A DNA stretch of 64,000 nt from Hypholoma sublateritium FD-334 SS-4 (lineage: Eukaryota; Basidiomycota; Agaricomycetes; Agaricales; Strophariaceae), in assembly GCA_000827495.1 (NCBI GenBank), contig KN817538.1, forward strand, positions 1 through 64,000. The letters are read 5' to 3'. Of the stretch, positions 23,411 to 34,626 are shown piece after piece; within the stretch, counting starts at the first letter, position 1, and every line of letters begins with the position of its first letter. Made by a program: the position numbers and the translations under genes. The notes under the pieces are model-generated. The model worked only from the letters and a program-made list of their open reading frames with translations, was not told where the DNA came from and made no database searches.

Positions 23411-25156
23411 ATGGTACTTAGCAAGAGAAACGCGTCGGGCGAGTTTGTGGTCTGGAAATCCGCGTCGCAAGCGTCAAAAGACAGTAATCATGGTCACGAG
23501 CAACCCCCTCCGTTCAAAAGACAGCGCGTTTCGTCTCAAAATCTCGAATCCACATCCAGCATCTCAAGAGCATTACAGAATGATCACAACGCGGCTAAGT
23601 CTTCCCCATCGTCCTCGTTCGCGTCGAATACGCCCGAAACTTTCAATACAAACATCAATACACCGCGTCTTTCTTCTCCCGATCTTCAAGTCGTTTCATC
23701 TAATTCTAACAAATCTGCGCCATACTTCGCCAATGTATCCTCCCCAATGACAGCTCCCCACAAACCAACACCGATATCTTCTCAAACATCAGCACCTCCA
23801 TATACGGCGTCCAGCGCGTCTCATGCACCAGCCAAACGCGGACGCGCAAAGGCGGCTCCTTCTCCGGCGTTAAATGTTTCAGTGCCACCTTCATCGTCGC
23901 TGCCCCAGCTGTCTGGCAGTACCTCGGCTTTTCAATTGCCATCAAGTGATCCCCCAGTTCCGCCAGTAAAGCGAGGTCGAGGAGGACGCAAGAAGGCTAC
24001 CGACGCCAGCCTTCCGGCTCCGAAGCCTGAAAAGCGCGGCGCAATCTTCAAAAAGAAGTGCCCGCAAAATATTTTGGACAGGGTAGAGCGGGTCATGACA
24101 CAGAGGTGTGTTCAAGAAATATAACGATCTCTTCCTAGGCATCTGACAAACTGCAGAATATTCATGATTGATCGCAACCGAGTGGATGGTGAACTCAAAG
24201 AAGAATTCAGTGTGCTAGGGTCCACAGGCAATGTTTACACTGTGACTATCGACCACAGACCGCGGTGTAGCTGTATGTTCTCATCAAAGATGCTAATCGC
24301 AAACTAATGTATCCTATCCTAGGTCCCGACTCGTCCAAAGGGAATCACTGTAAACACATAGTTAGTGGGCTACATATCTTGAAACAAATTTCCATGTCCG
24401 CTGACTGACCTTTGCTAGTTATTTATATTCTTGAAGGGTGCGTCCATATCAAGATCCGAAAGAAGCGTATCCTAAATGCGTATCTTGCTAGTTTTGCAAG
24501 TGACACAGGCCTCTGGTTATTGGTATCAGAAGTATACTGGAGTTTATTTTTCTGTGATTTATCCAGTCTGACAATAACCTAGGGCTCTTCTGACAACTGA
24601 GTTGCAAGACGTATTTGCTCATGCCCCCCTTGCACCCAACTCTATGGCTCATCCCCACGTCCGTGAAGCGTATGCGCGCGCGACCGGGAAGGCTACGCCG
24701 GACGTTGCAAACACTGCCGCAACGAAGAAAAAGCGGGTTCCCGGCCCGGACGACGATTGCCCTATCTGCTACGATGGGATGCACGGCGCCGCCGAGGCTT
24801 CCCTCGTCTTTTGCGAGGACTGCGGAAACGCCCTGCACAAGGAATGTTTTGGGCAGTGGCAACGCACTGCGACGAGCAGCGGAAAAGACCTCACCTGCGT
24901 CTGGTGCCGCGCGCCGTGGGTGCTGCCCTATGCGGGTGCGGCGGGCGCGGCCGTGCCAGGCGCGAGGAGAGCGGAGGGTGGTTACCTGAACCTGGGGGCC
25001 GTCGGGGGAGCATCTCCTGTAAGAGATACGACTACGTGTACGTTGCTTGCTTGCAGAGCTTTTCCTAAATTTGCGGGAACTGATGTATCCTTTCTAGACT
25101 ATCATGGTCCGAGGAGGGGCCACCGGTACTACGGCTACCAACAATACGCCGACTGA
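23411..25156 (+). CDS. SWIM and RING zinc-finger protein, probable E3 ubiquitin ligase
   Basis: The N-terminal 200 residues are Ser/Pro-rich and disordered, with basic patches (KRGRGGRKK, PAKRGRAKA). After an intron near 24105-24160 comes IFMIDRNRVDGELKEEF, then a SWIM zinc finger split by introns: CSC at the end of one exon and PDSSKGNHCKHI in the next (CxC...CxH), followed by LFIFLKVLQVTQASGYWYQK. A RING-like finger follows near 24758-24910: CPICYDGM, CEDCGNALHKECF and CVWCRAPW, with eight Cys/His ligands in RING order. The last intron (about 25038-25098, donor GTACGT) leads to a Tyr/Arg/Gly-rich tail ending QQYAD. The SWIM-then-RING order is that of ZSWIM2/MEX-type E3 ligases. Length is about 475 residues. 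The ligase role is inferred from family. Confidence 0.82.
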
Positions 25157-25687
25157 TGCTCTGGGAGGGCGATCATAGTTCGACATACATGTCAGTCTCA
25201 TTATACATTCTCTGTTTTCTTGCTTTGTGTGCGCGTCCCAATGACAAACCGCGTTGAGCACCCACATCTTACACGAACTATAATTATAACCTTTCTTCAT
25301 TCTCCGCAGGATACAAACTTATTATCTGGAATCCTGGGGTTTCGAGGATTTGTCAATTCAAGGATATGATGCTTTTGAGTATGAATTTTTTGGAGTCATT
25401 GTTTTAGTTAATTTCTTCAATGTGTCAATACTTTTGTAGTCTTAAAGCTGGCGAACATCGTCTCTGTTTCTTTTATTTTTCACTTGGTGGAGTCTTGAGG
25501 CCAACTTGGGCGTGGGTCGTCGGTCGCACCTTTAAAGATAGTCACATGATAAAAATTATATCAGTAAATCTTCCGAGTCTTCGACTCCGTGAGTTTGAAC
25601 TTTGCTTACTGCTACCAACTTCAAAAGACGAACCTCAGGGTATAATATCGTTTACGGCCTCCAACCCCACCCCCCTTGGATATCACT
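25157..25687. other. Intergenic, BTB promoter
   Basis: AT-rich, no gene seen. A TATAATAT near 25639 lies about 45 bases before the BTB start codon. Confidence 0.5.
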
Positions 25688-26892
25688 ATGGAGGAAGTTT
25701 CCGAACGAAAGCATCCGATCTACTGGTTTGATGACGGGTCTATCATCATAGACGTCGAGGTCTATCAGTTCAAAGTCCACAACACACTCGTTTCTCGACA
25801 TTCACGATATTTCTCCTCGTTATCAGCGAGAAGGATATCATCGGAACCATTAAATGGCGTAAATAAATGTCCACCATCCGAATCTTCTGGGATAAATCGT
25901 ATTACGCTCGATACCAATACAAAGATCTGGGCGAGCGATGTGGAGGCGTTGCTACAGCATCTGTACCATGATGTGTGCGTACTCTAAAATTGTTTCTTGT
26001 ATATGCTCGCGGGGCTTCAAATTCGTTTTGAAAACGTAGAAGGGTCGCTTCCAGACTCCGATGTGTGTCTAATTAAACGATTTAGGGAACAATTCTCTTA
26101 CACCCATTGGTTTCGTGGTAACCCTCGGACTGACCTCTTTCTTCGTTTGTTAGGCCCCTACGGAAGGACTCGTCAATTGCCCACGTTGCATCATTGCTAC
26201 GTGTGTCCAGCCCGCAACAGCTTGATTACCCTGTGCTGCATGAATCAGTCAAAGATATATTGCAGGGCATGTTTCCTACTGATCCGGCTTCTTTCACTCA
26301 CAACCATCCCCTACATGATGCCCTACCAGTTGCGACAGAATTCAATTTGAGGGCAGTGAGTATCTAAAGCTGTTGATCTAAAGCTGATTTAATCGATGTC
26401 GATCAGGCTCGCAAAGCTATTTTATACAGCTTAGTGACCACGACAGAATTCGATATATCAAATCCGACCACAAGAGAGGACCCACAAAACTCGGGAGCAA
26501 ATGGCAATAGGTCGGCCAGCAAAGACGAGTCCGTGGCTCAGTTAGAATCGTCGATATTACTAGACGGCCCCCTCACATTGTCTGCCGCCGATTCCGAAAT
26601 CTGCACGATTCTGATGACCCGCCTTATTGAATATTTCTCACCAGTCCTCTTTACCGCTCCGGCGGCCTCCCACATGGAGTGTACTGACATTTTCGCTGAC
26701 AAGTGGATGACGCTTGTCATTCAACCTGCGATCGACAATGCCGGGGTGTACAAGCCCCTAGAAACACTGCGTTTAATCAAGGAAATAAACTGGCAGAAAC
26801 TCGGATTGTGTGCTTCATGTGCGGCCGAAAAGCAAGAGGAATGGACGGAAGAACAGAAGACAATTTGGAACTTGATCGACAGTTGGATATGA
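25688..26892 (+). CDS. BTB/POZ-domain protein of the expanded Agaricomycete type
   Basis: BTB domains mediate dimerisation and often recruit Cullin-3; the role of these mushroom proteins is unknown. The start at 25688 gives MEEVSERKHPIYWFDDGSII, then the BTB core FKVHNTLVSRHSRYFSSL and DVEALLQHLYHD (to about 25975). A long intron of about 180 bases then leads to PLRKDSSIAHVASLLRVSSP (about 26155), and after another intron near 26355-26408 to ARKAILYSLVTTTEFD. The C-terminal half has MTRLIEYFSPVLFTAPAASH, CTDIFADKWMTLVIQPA and GLCASCAAEKQEEWT, motifs that recur in this mushroom family. The stop is at 26892, with about 322 residues. The unusually long intron might hide another small exon. Confidence 0.8.
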
Positions 26893-27187
26893 CCTCACAC
26901 AGGTATGTATGACATTGACCGCCAAGTTCAATGCCTGCTGAAATTGATGTGTGAACAGCTTTTGCGCAAGATATGCGTACTCCTTGATCGGGCAGACATT
27001 AATGAGCGGCATCAACTCCGGAAGGCAGTACCAAAAGGTGTTGTCGGTCTTGGTTTTCAATGAAATCCTACGTAGCACAACCCGCCTCATGTTCATCTTC
27101 TTGCCAAATTAAACAACGGCTGCTGATTAGGTGTTGGTCTCGTAGATCTATCGATGAAAGTGTGTGGGGTGTTAGGCAACAAACATG

Positions 27188-27514
27188 CTTTCGAAATCTT
27201 ATCTCTTGAACAACGAGGAGATTATACTTCGCATTTTACGGATATACTTAGTACCGGACATTCTTGAACGGAGGGCGATCGGAGGTGTACTTTGCATTTT
27301 CTTGGTCGACGCTTATTTCAGGTGTGTGACCATATAAGCTATACCCTTGACAATTCAAAGCCCTCGGCTAGTTTCCCTTGTAGATATCGCAGCCTTAGGG
27401 GAGCCATCGGCGTACTGGGAAATGTCCGTAACCAACAACGCCACAGATTGGATTATTTCGAGCGCGGCCGAGTGGGCAAGTCCGAATATTCGCGGGGTCC
27501 TTGTGCGTCAATGA
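27188..27514 (+). CDS. Small hypothetical protein, two exons
   Basis: Not recognised. Exon 27188-27323 (MLSKSYLLNNEEIILRILRI...) joins through an intron 27324-27383 (donor GTGTGACC, weak; acceptor CCCTTGTAG) to an exon ending IRGVLVRQ at 27514, giving 88 residues. The first exon has a hydrophobic segment near its end (GGVLCIFLVDAYF) that could span a membrane. The second exon has balanced amino acid composition with a sequon NAT. The model rests only on splice signals and composition; it may instead be a fragment of a longer gene. Confidence 0.3.
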
Positions 27515-27711
27515 AATATACATACACTCGATCTCTTGTCACCCACAAGCTGCAACACAACACACCGTTATACTTGTTGTTCGTGCATCTCGAAGACTGC
27601 TTATTTCCCCCCTTTGCCCACAACAGTATCACTCTCCTAGGCTGTGATACTGGCGCTTGTTATCAAAAGCACTACTCAGTTTGCTTCCACGTGGAAACTC
27701 CCTTGACCGGA

Positions 27712-27717
27712 TATAAA
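27712..27717 (+). promoter_or_regulatory. TATA box of the ABC transporter gene
   Basis: TATAAA about 70 bases upstream of the ATG at 27783. Confidence 0.4.
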
Positions 27718-27782
27718 GTCGCTACTGCACTCGTTGTCCCCTCGTTCCTACTTTCGTGCCACTTCCAATTCCTTAGTACTAC

Positions 27783-30436
27783 ATGGAAGACAAGCTAAGG
27801 AGCCAGACTAGTATGTCGAATTCTAATTCTTCTCTAGAGCAACGGAAAGTTCGATATCTGTCTTGGGGGATTTTCACCGTTGCGCATGACGTCGAAGATC
27901 GTTTTGTTTCTTCCCCCCGTATTTGGCTATCTTCTTTGAAATCCTTCAATGACCCCCTCCGCTGTTTCGTCCGGTTCGTAATCGATCTCTGGCGTATAGC
28001 TCCCTGGCAGTCACTCGAGTACTATTCACACATTATGTGGATGGTTATATCCCCGGTTCTGTCCTCATATTTGGGATACCTTGTCCTTCATAGAGTGAGT
28101 TCAGTCTTTCCGATGATCACGCTTGCATTCAGGAGTTAATGATATGTTACAGATCGATGCTGCTATCAGGAATCCCGCGGGGATGCAGAAAAATGAGCTT
28201 AAACCCATCCAAATGCTTTCCCTCATGTGGCTAACTTGTGGGCTGTTGACGCACTACGTGGCGAACATGTTGTGTGTATGGCTTATTGGTCCTTGGGCCA
28301 AGGACCTGAGCATATTTCTGATATTGTTTATCGCAGACAATACGAGTCAAGAGTAAAACTTGGCCCTCATCTCCGAGTGCACTTTCTACCCCAATTGGTA
28401 CAAGGTCCGACATACCAGGTCCCTGACTAGCATTTGGCGCTGATCAAAGCTACATCTACAGCCAGCTTAGCGCGCGATCAAGTTGACATGAAAGGTATTC
28501 ATAATCATATAGTACAATGATGAATGAGTGACCGTACTCATGTGTAACTATTTAAAGACTTAGGAAGTTTCCCCAGCGCCTATGACTACGGAGATTTTAT
28601 TCCAGGATGGGAACCGTTCTGTGCGATTTTTACGAGATTACGGCACATCCTGGCTGTCGTCGTCGAAATCCTTGTAATGGTTTATATAATCTTACACCAA
28701 GAAGATGCTCAGTCTCAAATATTTTCCTTCTTGATTGTCGCCTTCGTACTCGTCAATTTTCTCTCTCCGATTGATGCAGTCGGTGGAAAAGGTAAGAAAT
28801 CTATTTCAATTTTGATGTTGTACTGAAGCGACATCGAAGGCTATTCGTTTTGGACAAAAAACAATAACTACAACCGTCTCATGACATTATACAACATCGT
28901 ATTTGATTTCCAGTACCGAAAGACTTTGATTAAAGACGGACAAACGCAATGTTTGGCACAAGGTAGGTTAGCGATCATATGTGCGGTTAGCTCAGAATCT
29001 GAAGACATTGCTATTTGAAGAATACAAGAGAGTATCAGACTCTTTGGGACCGGTGAAGGCGGATACATATATGCTCGGATGGTGTTTATACCCCGCGTGG
29101 CACTGGGGCATCGTCCGATTCTGGATTGCAAATAGCCCCATGGTTAGATCAAATTCTCAGCGCTTATAGCCCGGGCGCTAAATATACCCACTGACCAACG
29201 CAGGCCTTAATCGCTTTGACGCTCCCCTGGATATCCTCTACATCTCCGATATTCGTAATGGCCATTGTACAGTACTCCATATTCACCATGCAACACAGTA
29301 TCGATTATCTGAGGAACACCGACGAATCGTTTTGGGGACTAACAACGAGAATCATGGCGTTTTATGACGTCATTGACAGACCCCCCTGTGTTGAGGATTG
29401 GTCGTCCACCCTGGAATCCAATGATGAACAGAAGAAATCCATTAGCACGAAGATATCATTACAGTCAGTCAGGCATCAGATATCTAGACAGACTGATGAA
29501 GAAATCTTATATCACAGGAACGTTTCGCATCAGATTCTTGAAGATATCAGCCTCGATATCATTCCCGGTCACTTGATTATTATTACAGGGCCAAATGGAA
29601 GCGGAAAGTCCACGCTCGCTAAAATTATTTCAGGAATGGCTTCGCCGACGTCAGGGTGGGTGCTCGTCGACGACCAACCTCCATCCCAAGCTCTTTCGAA
29701 CGACGGGCTTTCAATTAGGACGCTGTACCTCGAAAGATCCGAAGCCATTTATCCAGTATCTCTCGAAGAGAACATATCTATGAGCGTATTCAACGGCGAA
29801 GCCGCCGACAAAGATAGCTTAGGCGAGGCACTGCGCCTGGGGAGATCGCACGACATCGTCCAGAAGCTGGGCCTCCAAACCGTGCTCAATCCTTGCAGCA
29901 TTCCCGCCTGCAGTATAGTGAGGGAGGTTGGCCCAGGAGCACGAAAGGCTTTGAGGAAGAACTGCCCGGATCCTCATCCCATAGATATCCCGGAGGATCA
30001 TCGACAGCATATGATTGCGTACGTTCCGGGTATTCTGCGTTTTGGGTCGTTTCTGACACTTCAAATCGGTATTACGTCGTTGCAGGTCTAGGGCATTTTT
30101 TAGATTAAAGACGAGAGATACTGGCTTAATTATATTGGACGAGGCTACAAACGCCATGGACCCCGCCGAGGAAAACCACATTCTGAATAACTTTCGACAA
30201 ATCTCCAGGGAGAAAGGACAGACCATGATTGTGGTTACGCACAACCTATCCAGTATTGCCGAGCATGCGGATGACATTTTGTGCGTATCAGAGTCTGTCT
30301 ATCCTTGGACAGCATTTGACGGCGAGTTGAGTATAGCTATTTGGAAAGGGGTAAAGTTGTGGAGCAAGGAACACATGCGCAGCTTATGGATATGAACGGA
30401 GCCTATTGTTCGATTTACAAAGCAACCGGACAGTGA
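27783..30436 (+). CDS. ABC transporter, half-size (TMD-NBD), with degenerate signature motif
   Basis: The N-terminal half (27783-29250) is a membrane domain with hydrophobic helices split by several introns, including RYLSWGIFTVAHDVEDRFVS and HLRVHFLPQLVQ. The nucleotide-binding domain follows on the same chain: Walker A GPNGSGKST (about 29589-29615), a spacer with LNPCSIPACSIVREVGPGAR, Walker B LIILDEAT with D-loop ATNAMD (about 30127-30165) and switch His in MIVVTHN (about 30226). An intron at about 30015-30088 joins HMIA to SRAFFRLKTRDTG, and one at about 30281-30331 gives the end YLERGKVVEQGTHAQL to stop 30436. Where LSGGQ is expected the frame reads IDI-PEDH-RQHMI (29981-30013). Length is about 740 residues. 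The overall layout fits a mushroom family of ABC proteins of unknown cargo. ATPase activity is uncertain. Confidence 0.8.
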
Positions 30437-31437
30437 GATCTAGTGAGATGCTACAAGAAGTCTATGTCGTATCAGTATGCGCAGTCATTGACCCGATATT
30501 ACGCTTGATGTAATGCTCTGTAGCACCTGTATTAATAGTTGTAATTTATTTAAATAAATGAACTGTACAGTGAACGATAGACTAAAAGTGCTGGTACTGA
30601 GTAGTCAGGGTGAAAACCTTCTATAATCTACTACATAGATTGCGCTGGGCTCTCACAGATCCGCACAGAGGTGTCCTTTCCAAAATTCTGAAACACAAAG
30701 AAAACATGAAATAAGACGAACTATACATTTTGCGTGGCGAAGAATCTTGAATTAAGGTCTAGGAATAAACAAGGAATACTAAAGAATTTTGCCTGTGCTC
30801 TAAATCGTGGCTTTGTGTAATATCGGAGACTCGATAGAAGGGTTAATGCGCGAAAGTGCTCATCCTAATAGCAGGTATCTGTCTGAAGAAAGTGTGAAAG
30901 CAATTGTTCGGCACAGAAATGCGAGGCCGCCAGGCGCGCGCCGCAGCCGCTCTCTGTGGCGAGCGGGGCGCACGTGATGCGGAAGCATATTATCTGGGGA
31001 TTGCCAACGTCATAACTTGATCATTAACCTCCACCCTGAGTCACCATTCCCAGCTTGGCGGCGGGCGCGATGGCCAATTACTCCATGTTCTTCTCGTTCA
31101 GGTCTGCTGTATCTAACTTCTATTTGCGAAAAATTGTGGAATAATGGATGCAAATGTGATCGACAATCTGCCAACAAACTTCCAGAATCTCCAAACTCGG
31201 CGCGATCGAAATATTTATCACCCTTTCCCCCCTGTTATGTAATTTCATTAGCATCGAGACTCGTCGTCCTTTCCAATTCCCATCATTGTGACTTCCTGCT
31301 CCACTGAGGCATCATTGACGTCCTGCGGCTATTTTTTACCATTTGACCCCGCAACAAAAAGAGGACGCTCAGCAACCTAGCTACGAGTCGCAGGATTTGG
31401 TACCCTATTCAGTGGGACCAACTGCACCCTCTACGCC
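30437..31437. other. Intergenic, exo-glucanase promoter
   Basis: One kilobase without recognisable genes; GC-rich patch at 30925-30980 and pyrimidine-rich tracts towards the next start. Confidence 0.5.
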
Positions 31438-34073
31438 ATGTCGTTCACTCCCTTGTCGACTTCATCGCCCGCGGAATCCTCCCAACAGCTATCTACTGGA
31501 AAGCAGGAAAACGAGTATGATAGCGAGTCGCGCCAGGCGCTCGCTTCAGCACCTCCTCACCAGAAAACCGCACGGGGAAAAAAGCGGACAGGCCTAATTA
31601 TCACTTTAACTTTAATCGCGGTCATTGTCGTTTTTCTGGCCGTCTTTCTTCCTGTGTATTTGGTGGTTGTACGCAAGCACAAATCATCCACTAATGCAGC
31701 CACAAGTGCGGGGGGAGGTAGCGGTGTTACTAATCCGGATTCGCCCACTGGTGCAGTAGTAAGTTCATCTTTCTTTAATGAACCAATCAAGATCCAACTC
31801 AACTTGCAGACTGGAGGAAACGGATCAGTCATCAAACTCTCGAATGGAACTGAGTTCACTTACACAAATGCTTTCGGTGGTTTCTGTAAGTCACTTCCCA
31901 AGGCCTCCAATTATCCAGTTCTGTTTACACGCCACATATCTTAGGGATTCAGGACCCTGCAGACCCGTACAATCAAAACGCTCAACCCAATTCATGGACA
32001 CCGCCTCTGAACACATCCTGGACATGGGGCAAAGATCGCATCTACGGTGTCAACTTGGGCGGTTTATTCGTTCTTGAACCTTTCATCACACCCGCCATTT
32101 TTCAAAGATACCCCACAGCGGTGGACGAGTTTACTCTAAGTCAAGCAATGACCGCAGATACGGCAAACGGAGGGATCAACCAACTCGAAAGCCATTATGA
32201 TACCTTCATAGTGAGTTGATTCTGACATATCACCCCCCTTCCGGTCACTAACTTGGTCACTTAATGCAGACCGAACAGGACATCGCACAAATTGCGGGGG
32301 CGGGCCTCAACTTTCTTCGCATACCCATCGCGTTCTGGGCGATCGAAACATGGGAAGGGGAGCCTTATCTTGCAAAAACGTCCTGGGCGTGAGTTATTTT
32401 AGCGCCGTAAAGTGACGGCATTTCTGACGACCCACAAAGATATTTTCTCCGTGTGCTCGGGTGGGCACGAAAATACGGACTCCGGGTATGCCTCGATCTT
32501 CACGCGGTTCCAGGATCACAAAACGGTACGTCATTGAAGTCTACATCAATATCTGTTCCCCAATTAGGTTTGTTTAGGCTATAACCATTCTGGGAGGTAA
32601 GAGGCACTTCGCAGCCTAGGCATTTGATTGAAAATTCTGACGAGGTCCAATGATTTTCACAGGACTCCTACGGTCAATTTCATGGCCGGCAACATGGGTC
32701 TAGCCAACGCGCAGAGGACGCTGTACTATATCCGCATCCTGACAGAATTTATTTCCCAGCCAGAATACCGAAATCTCATCCCTGTTTTTGGTATCGTCAA
32801 CGAAGCTTTGGTCGCCACTATAGGAATGGATCAAATTACCAGCTTTTATCTTCAAGCACATACCATGATTCGAAACATCACTGGTACAGGAGAGGGTCAC
32901 GGTCCAGTGAGCGCTCCCTCGTTCAGCACCTTTTCCACATTGACGAAGATCTGCATCAGTATATCGCTATCCATGACGCCTTCCAACCTTTGACCACTTG
33001 GGAAAACTTTTTACAGGGGTCCGACAGAATAATAATGGATGAACATCCATATTTTTCATTCGGCGGTGTTCAACTGGATCCTATCGGTATCGTATCGAAC
33101 CAAAGTGGCATTCCAGGCGGGAAATGGCCGCTTGCTGCCTGCAACAGCTGGGGGGCTAGCACTAACGACAGGTCAGCTACTAATATTGATAAACATTTTT
33201 TCCCGTAATTCAAATATCCTAGCCGCAAGAATTTTGGAGTGACTATCGGAGGGGAGTTCGCGGCATCACCCAATGACTGCGGTTTATACTTACGCGGCGT
33301 CAACATAACGTCGGAAAACCCTTTCTGTTCGGAATACGATGCATGGGAAAGCTACAACGGGACTATGAAAGCGGGCATTCAGAATTTCGTTATGGCCACC
33401 TTTGATGCCCTCGGCGATTGGTTTTTCTGGACTTGGAAGGTCAGTTCAAAAATCATCTTCACGATCGTGTCTACGGGCTGATAAGGGTCACATTTTGAAG
33501 ATCGCGCCTTCCCAAGCCGGGCGCGTAGAAGCGCCACTATGGTCGTACCAACTGGGTCTCGAGCAGGGATGGATACCCAAAGATCCCCGGACAGCGTTCG
33601 GCATGTGCACCTCTCTCAACGCCACGATATCGGACTTCTCTGGCACGTTCGCGCCATGGCAGACCGGGACCCCGTCGTCGATACCCACGAGTTCGTCGGC
33701 GGCGTACCCCTGGCCGCCAGCGACGATCAGCTCCGCGGACGTAGCGGTCACTCTCATGCCGACGTACACCAACACGGGGGTGGTCATCACAATGCCGCCG
33801 GCGACGTTCACCGCTGCTCCCAGCTCGAAGACGAGCGCGGTCAATGGGTGGTTTGATACGCTCGACACGTCGGGCGGCGTCACGGCCGTTGCTGGCTGCG
33901 TGTATCCGGACGAATATGTCGCGACGTTCGTAGTCACCCCTACTGCGCCGTGCACCGGGCCAACGTCGGCTACCCCCGTTGACATTACTTCCACGCCCGT
34001 TGTCGTCTCTTCGGCGCCGAGCGTTGTTACTTCCTCGCCCAGTACCGTCGCCTCCGCCTTAGCTGCCATCTAG
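31438..34073 (+). CDS. Membrane-anchored exo-beta-1,3-glucanase (GH5, subfamily 9 type)
   Basis: These enzymes release glucose from beta-1,3-glucan and act in cell wall turnover. The start at 31438 gives a cytosolic tail of about 55 residues, then one transmembrane segment [20 protein letters not shown] (about 31595-31655), so it is a type II membrane protein like ExgD. The catalytic domain follows over about eight introns: [55 protein letters not shown], then the acid/base region FGIVNEALV (about 32788-32815) and the nucleophile region [17 protein letters not shown] (about 33243-33290). FFWTWK is near 33425. A Thr/Ser/Pro-rich tail of about 150 residues ends at 34073. Length is about 730 residues. 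NEA replaces the usual NEP after the acid/base Glu. Confidence 0.92.
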
Positions 34074-34626
34074 AGTATACCCTGGAATTGTTTATGGAAT
34101 GAATTAGACGACGGCGGACATGCAGATACATGGACTGCAACCTTTATGTTTTTTAATATATCTAAGCAATATGTGCTGCGCAAATTCAAGCAGACTCGCT
34201 TTGTAGGCTTTTCTTGCGGTTTGGAGTAATCATCTTCATATATATATCCGGCCCTCAACATACACACTACCTATATAATTTTCATTTATCGTACTACATT
34301 TGTGCAGTAATTATTTATACACTACTTACTTGCATCATGATACTGTCTTTGAGCGTACTTTAACGTTGAACGTAAATTGCCGTGTACGGGCCAGGTTAGT
34401 CTCCTTTACAGACTCCGATATGATGAGTATGTATTGATGATAGTCGATCAAGCTCAAGTATAGCCCAGAGGTGCGGGCCGCGCTGCAACTTCGCTGCAAC
34501 TATAATGTTGACCTTGGTCACCCACTGAGTAACAACTCTCACTCACAACTCTATCCCACTTAGAATCAGAGCCGCGCAAAGCATATAACGATAGGTAGCG
34601 GGCAGATTTCACCATTATCATCCTCC
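34074..34626. other. Intergenic, COG6 promoter
   Basis: AT-rich, no gene seen. Confidence 0.5.
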
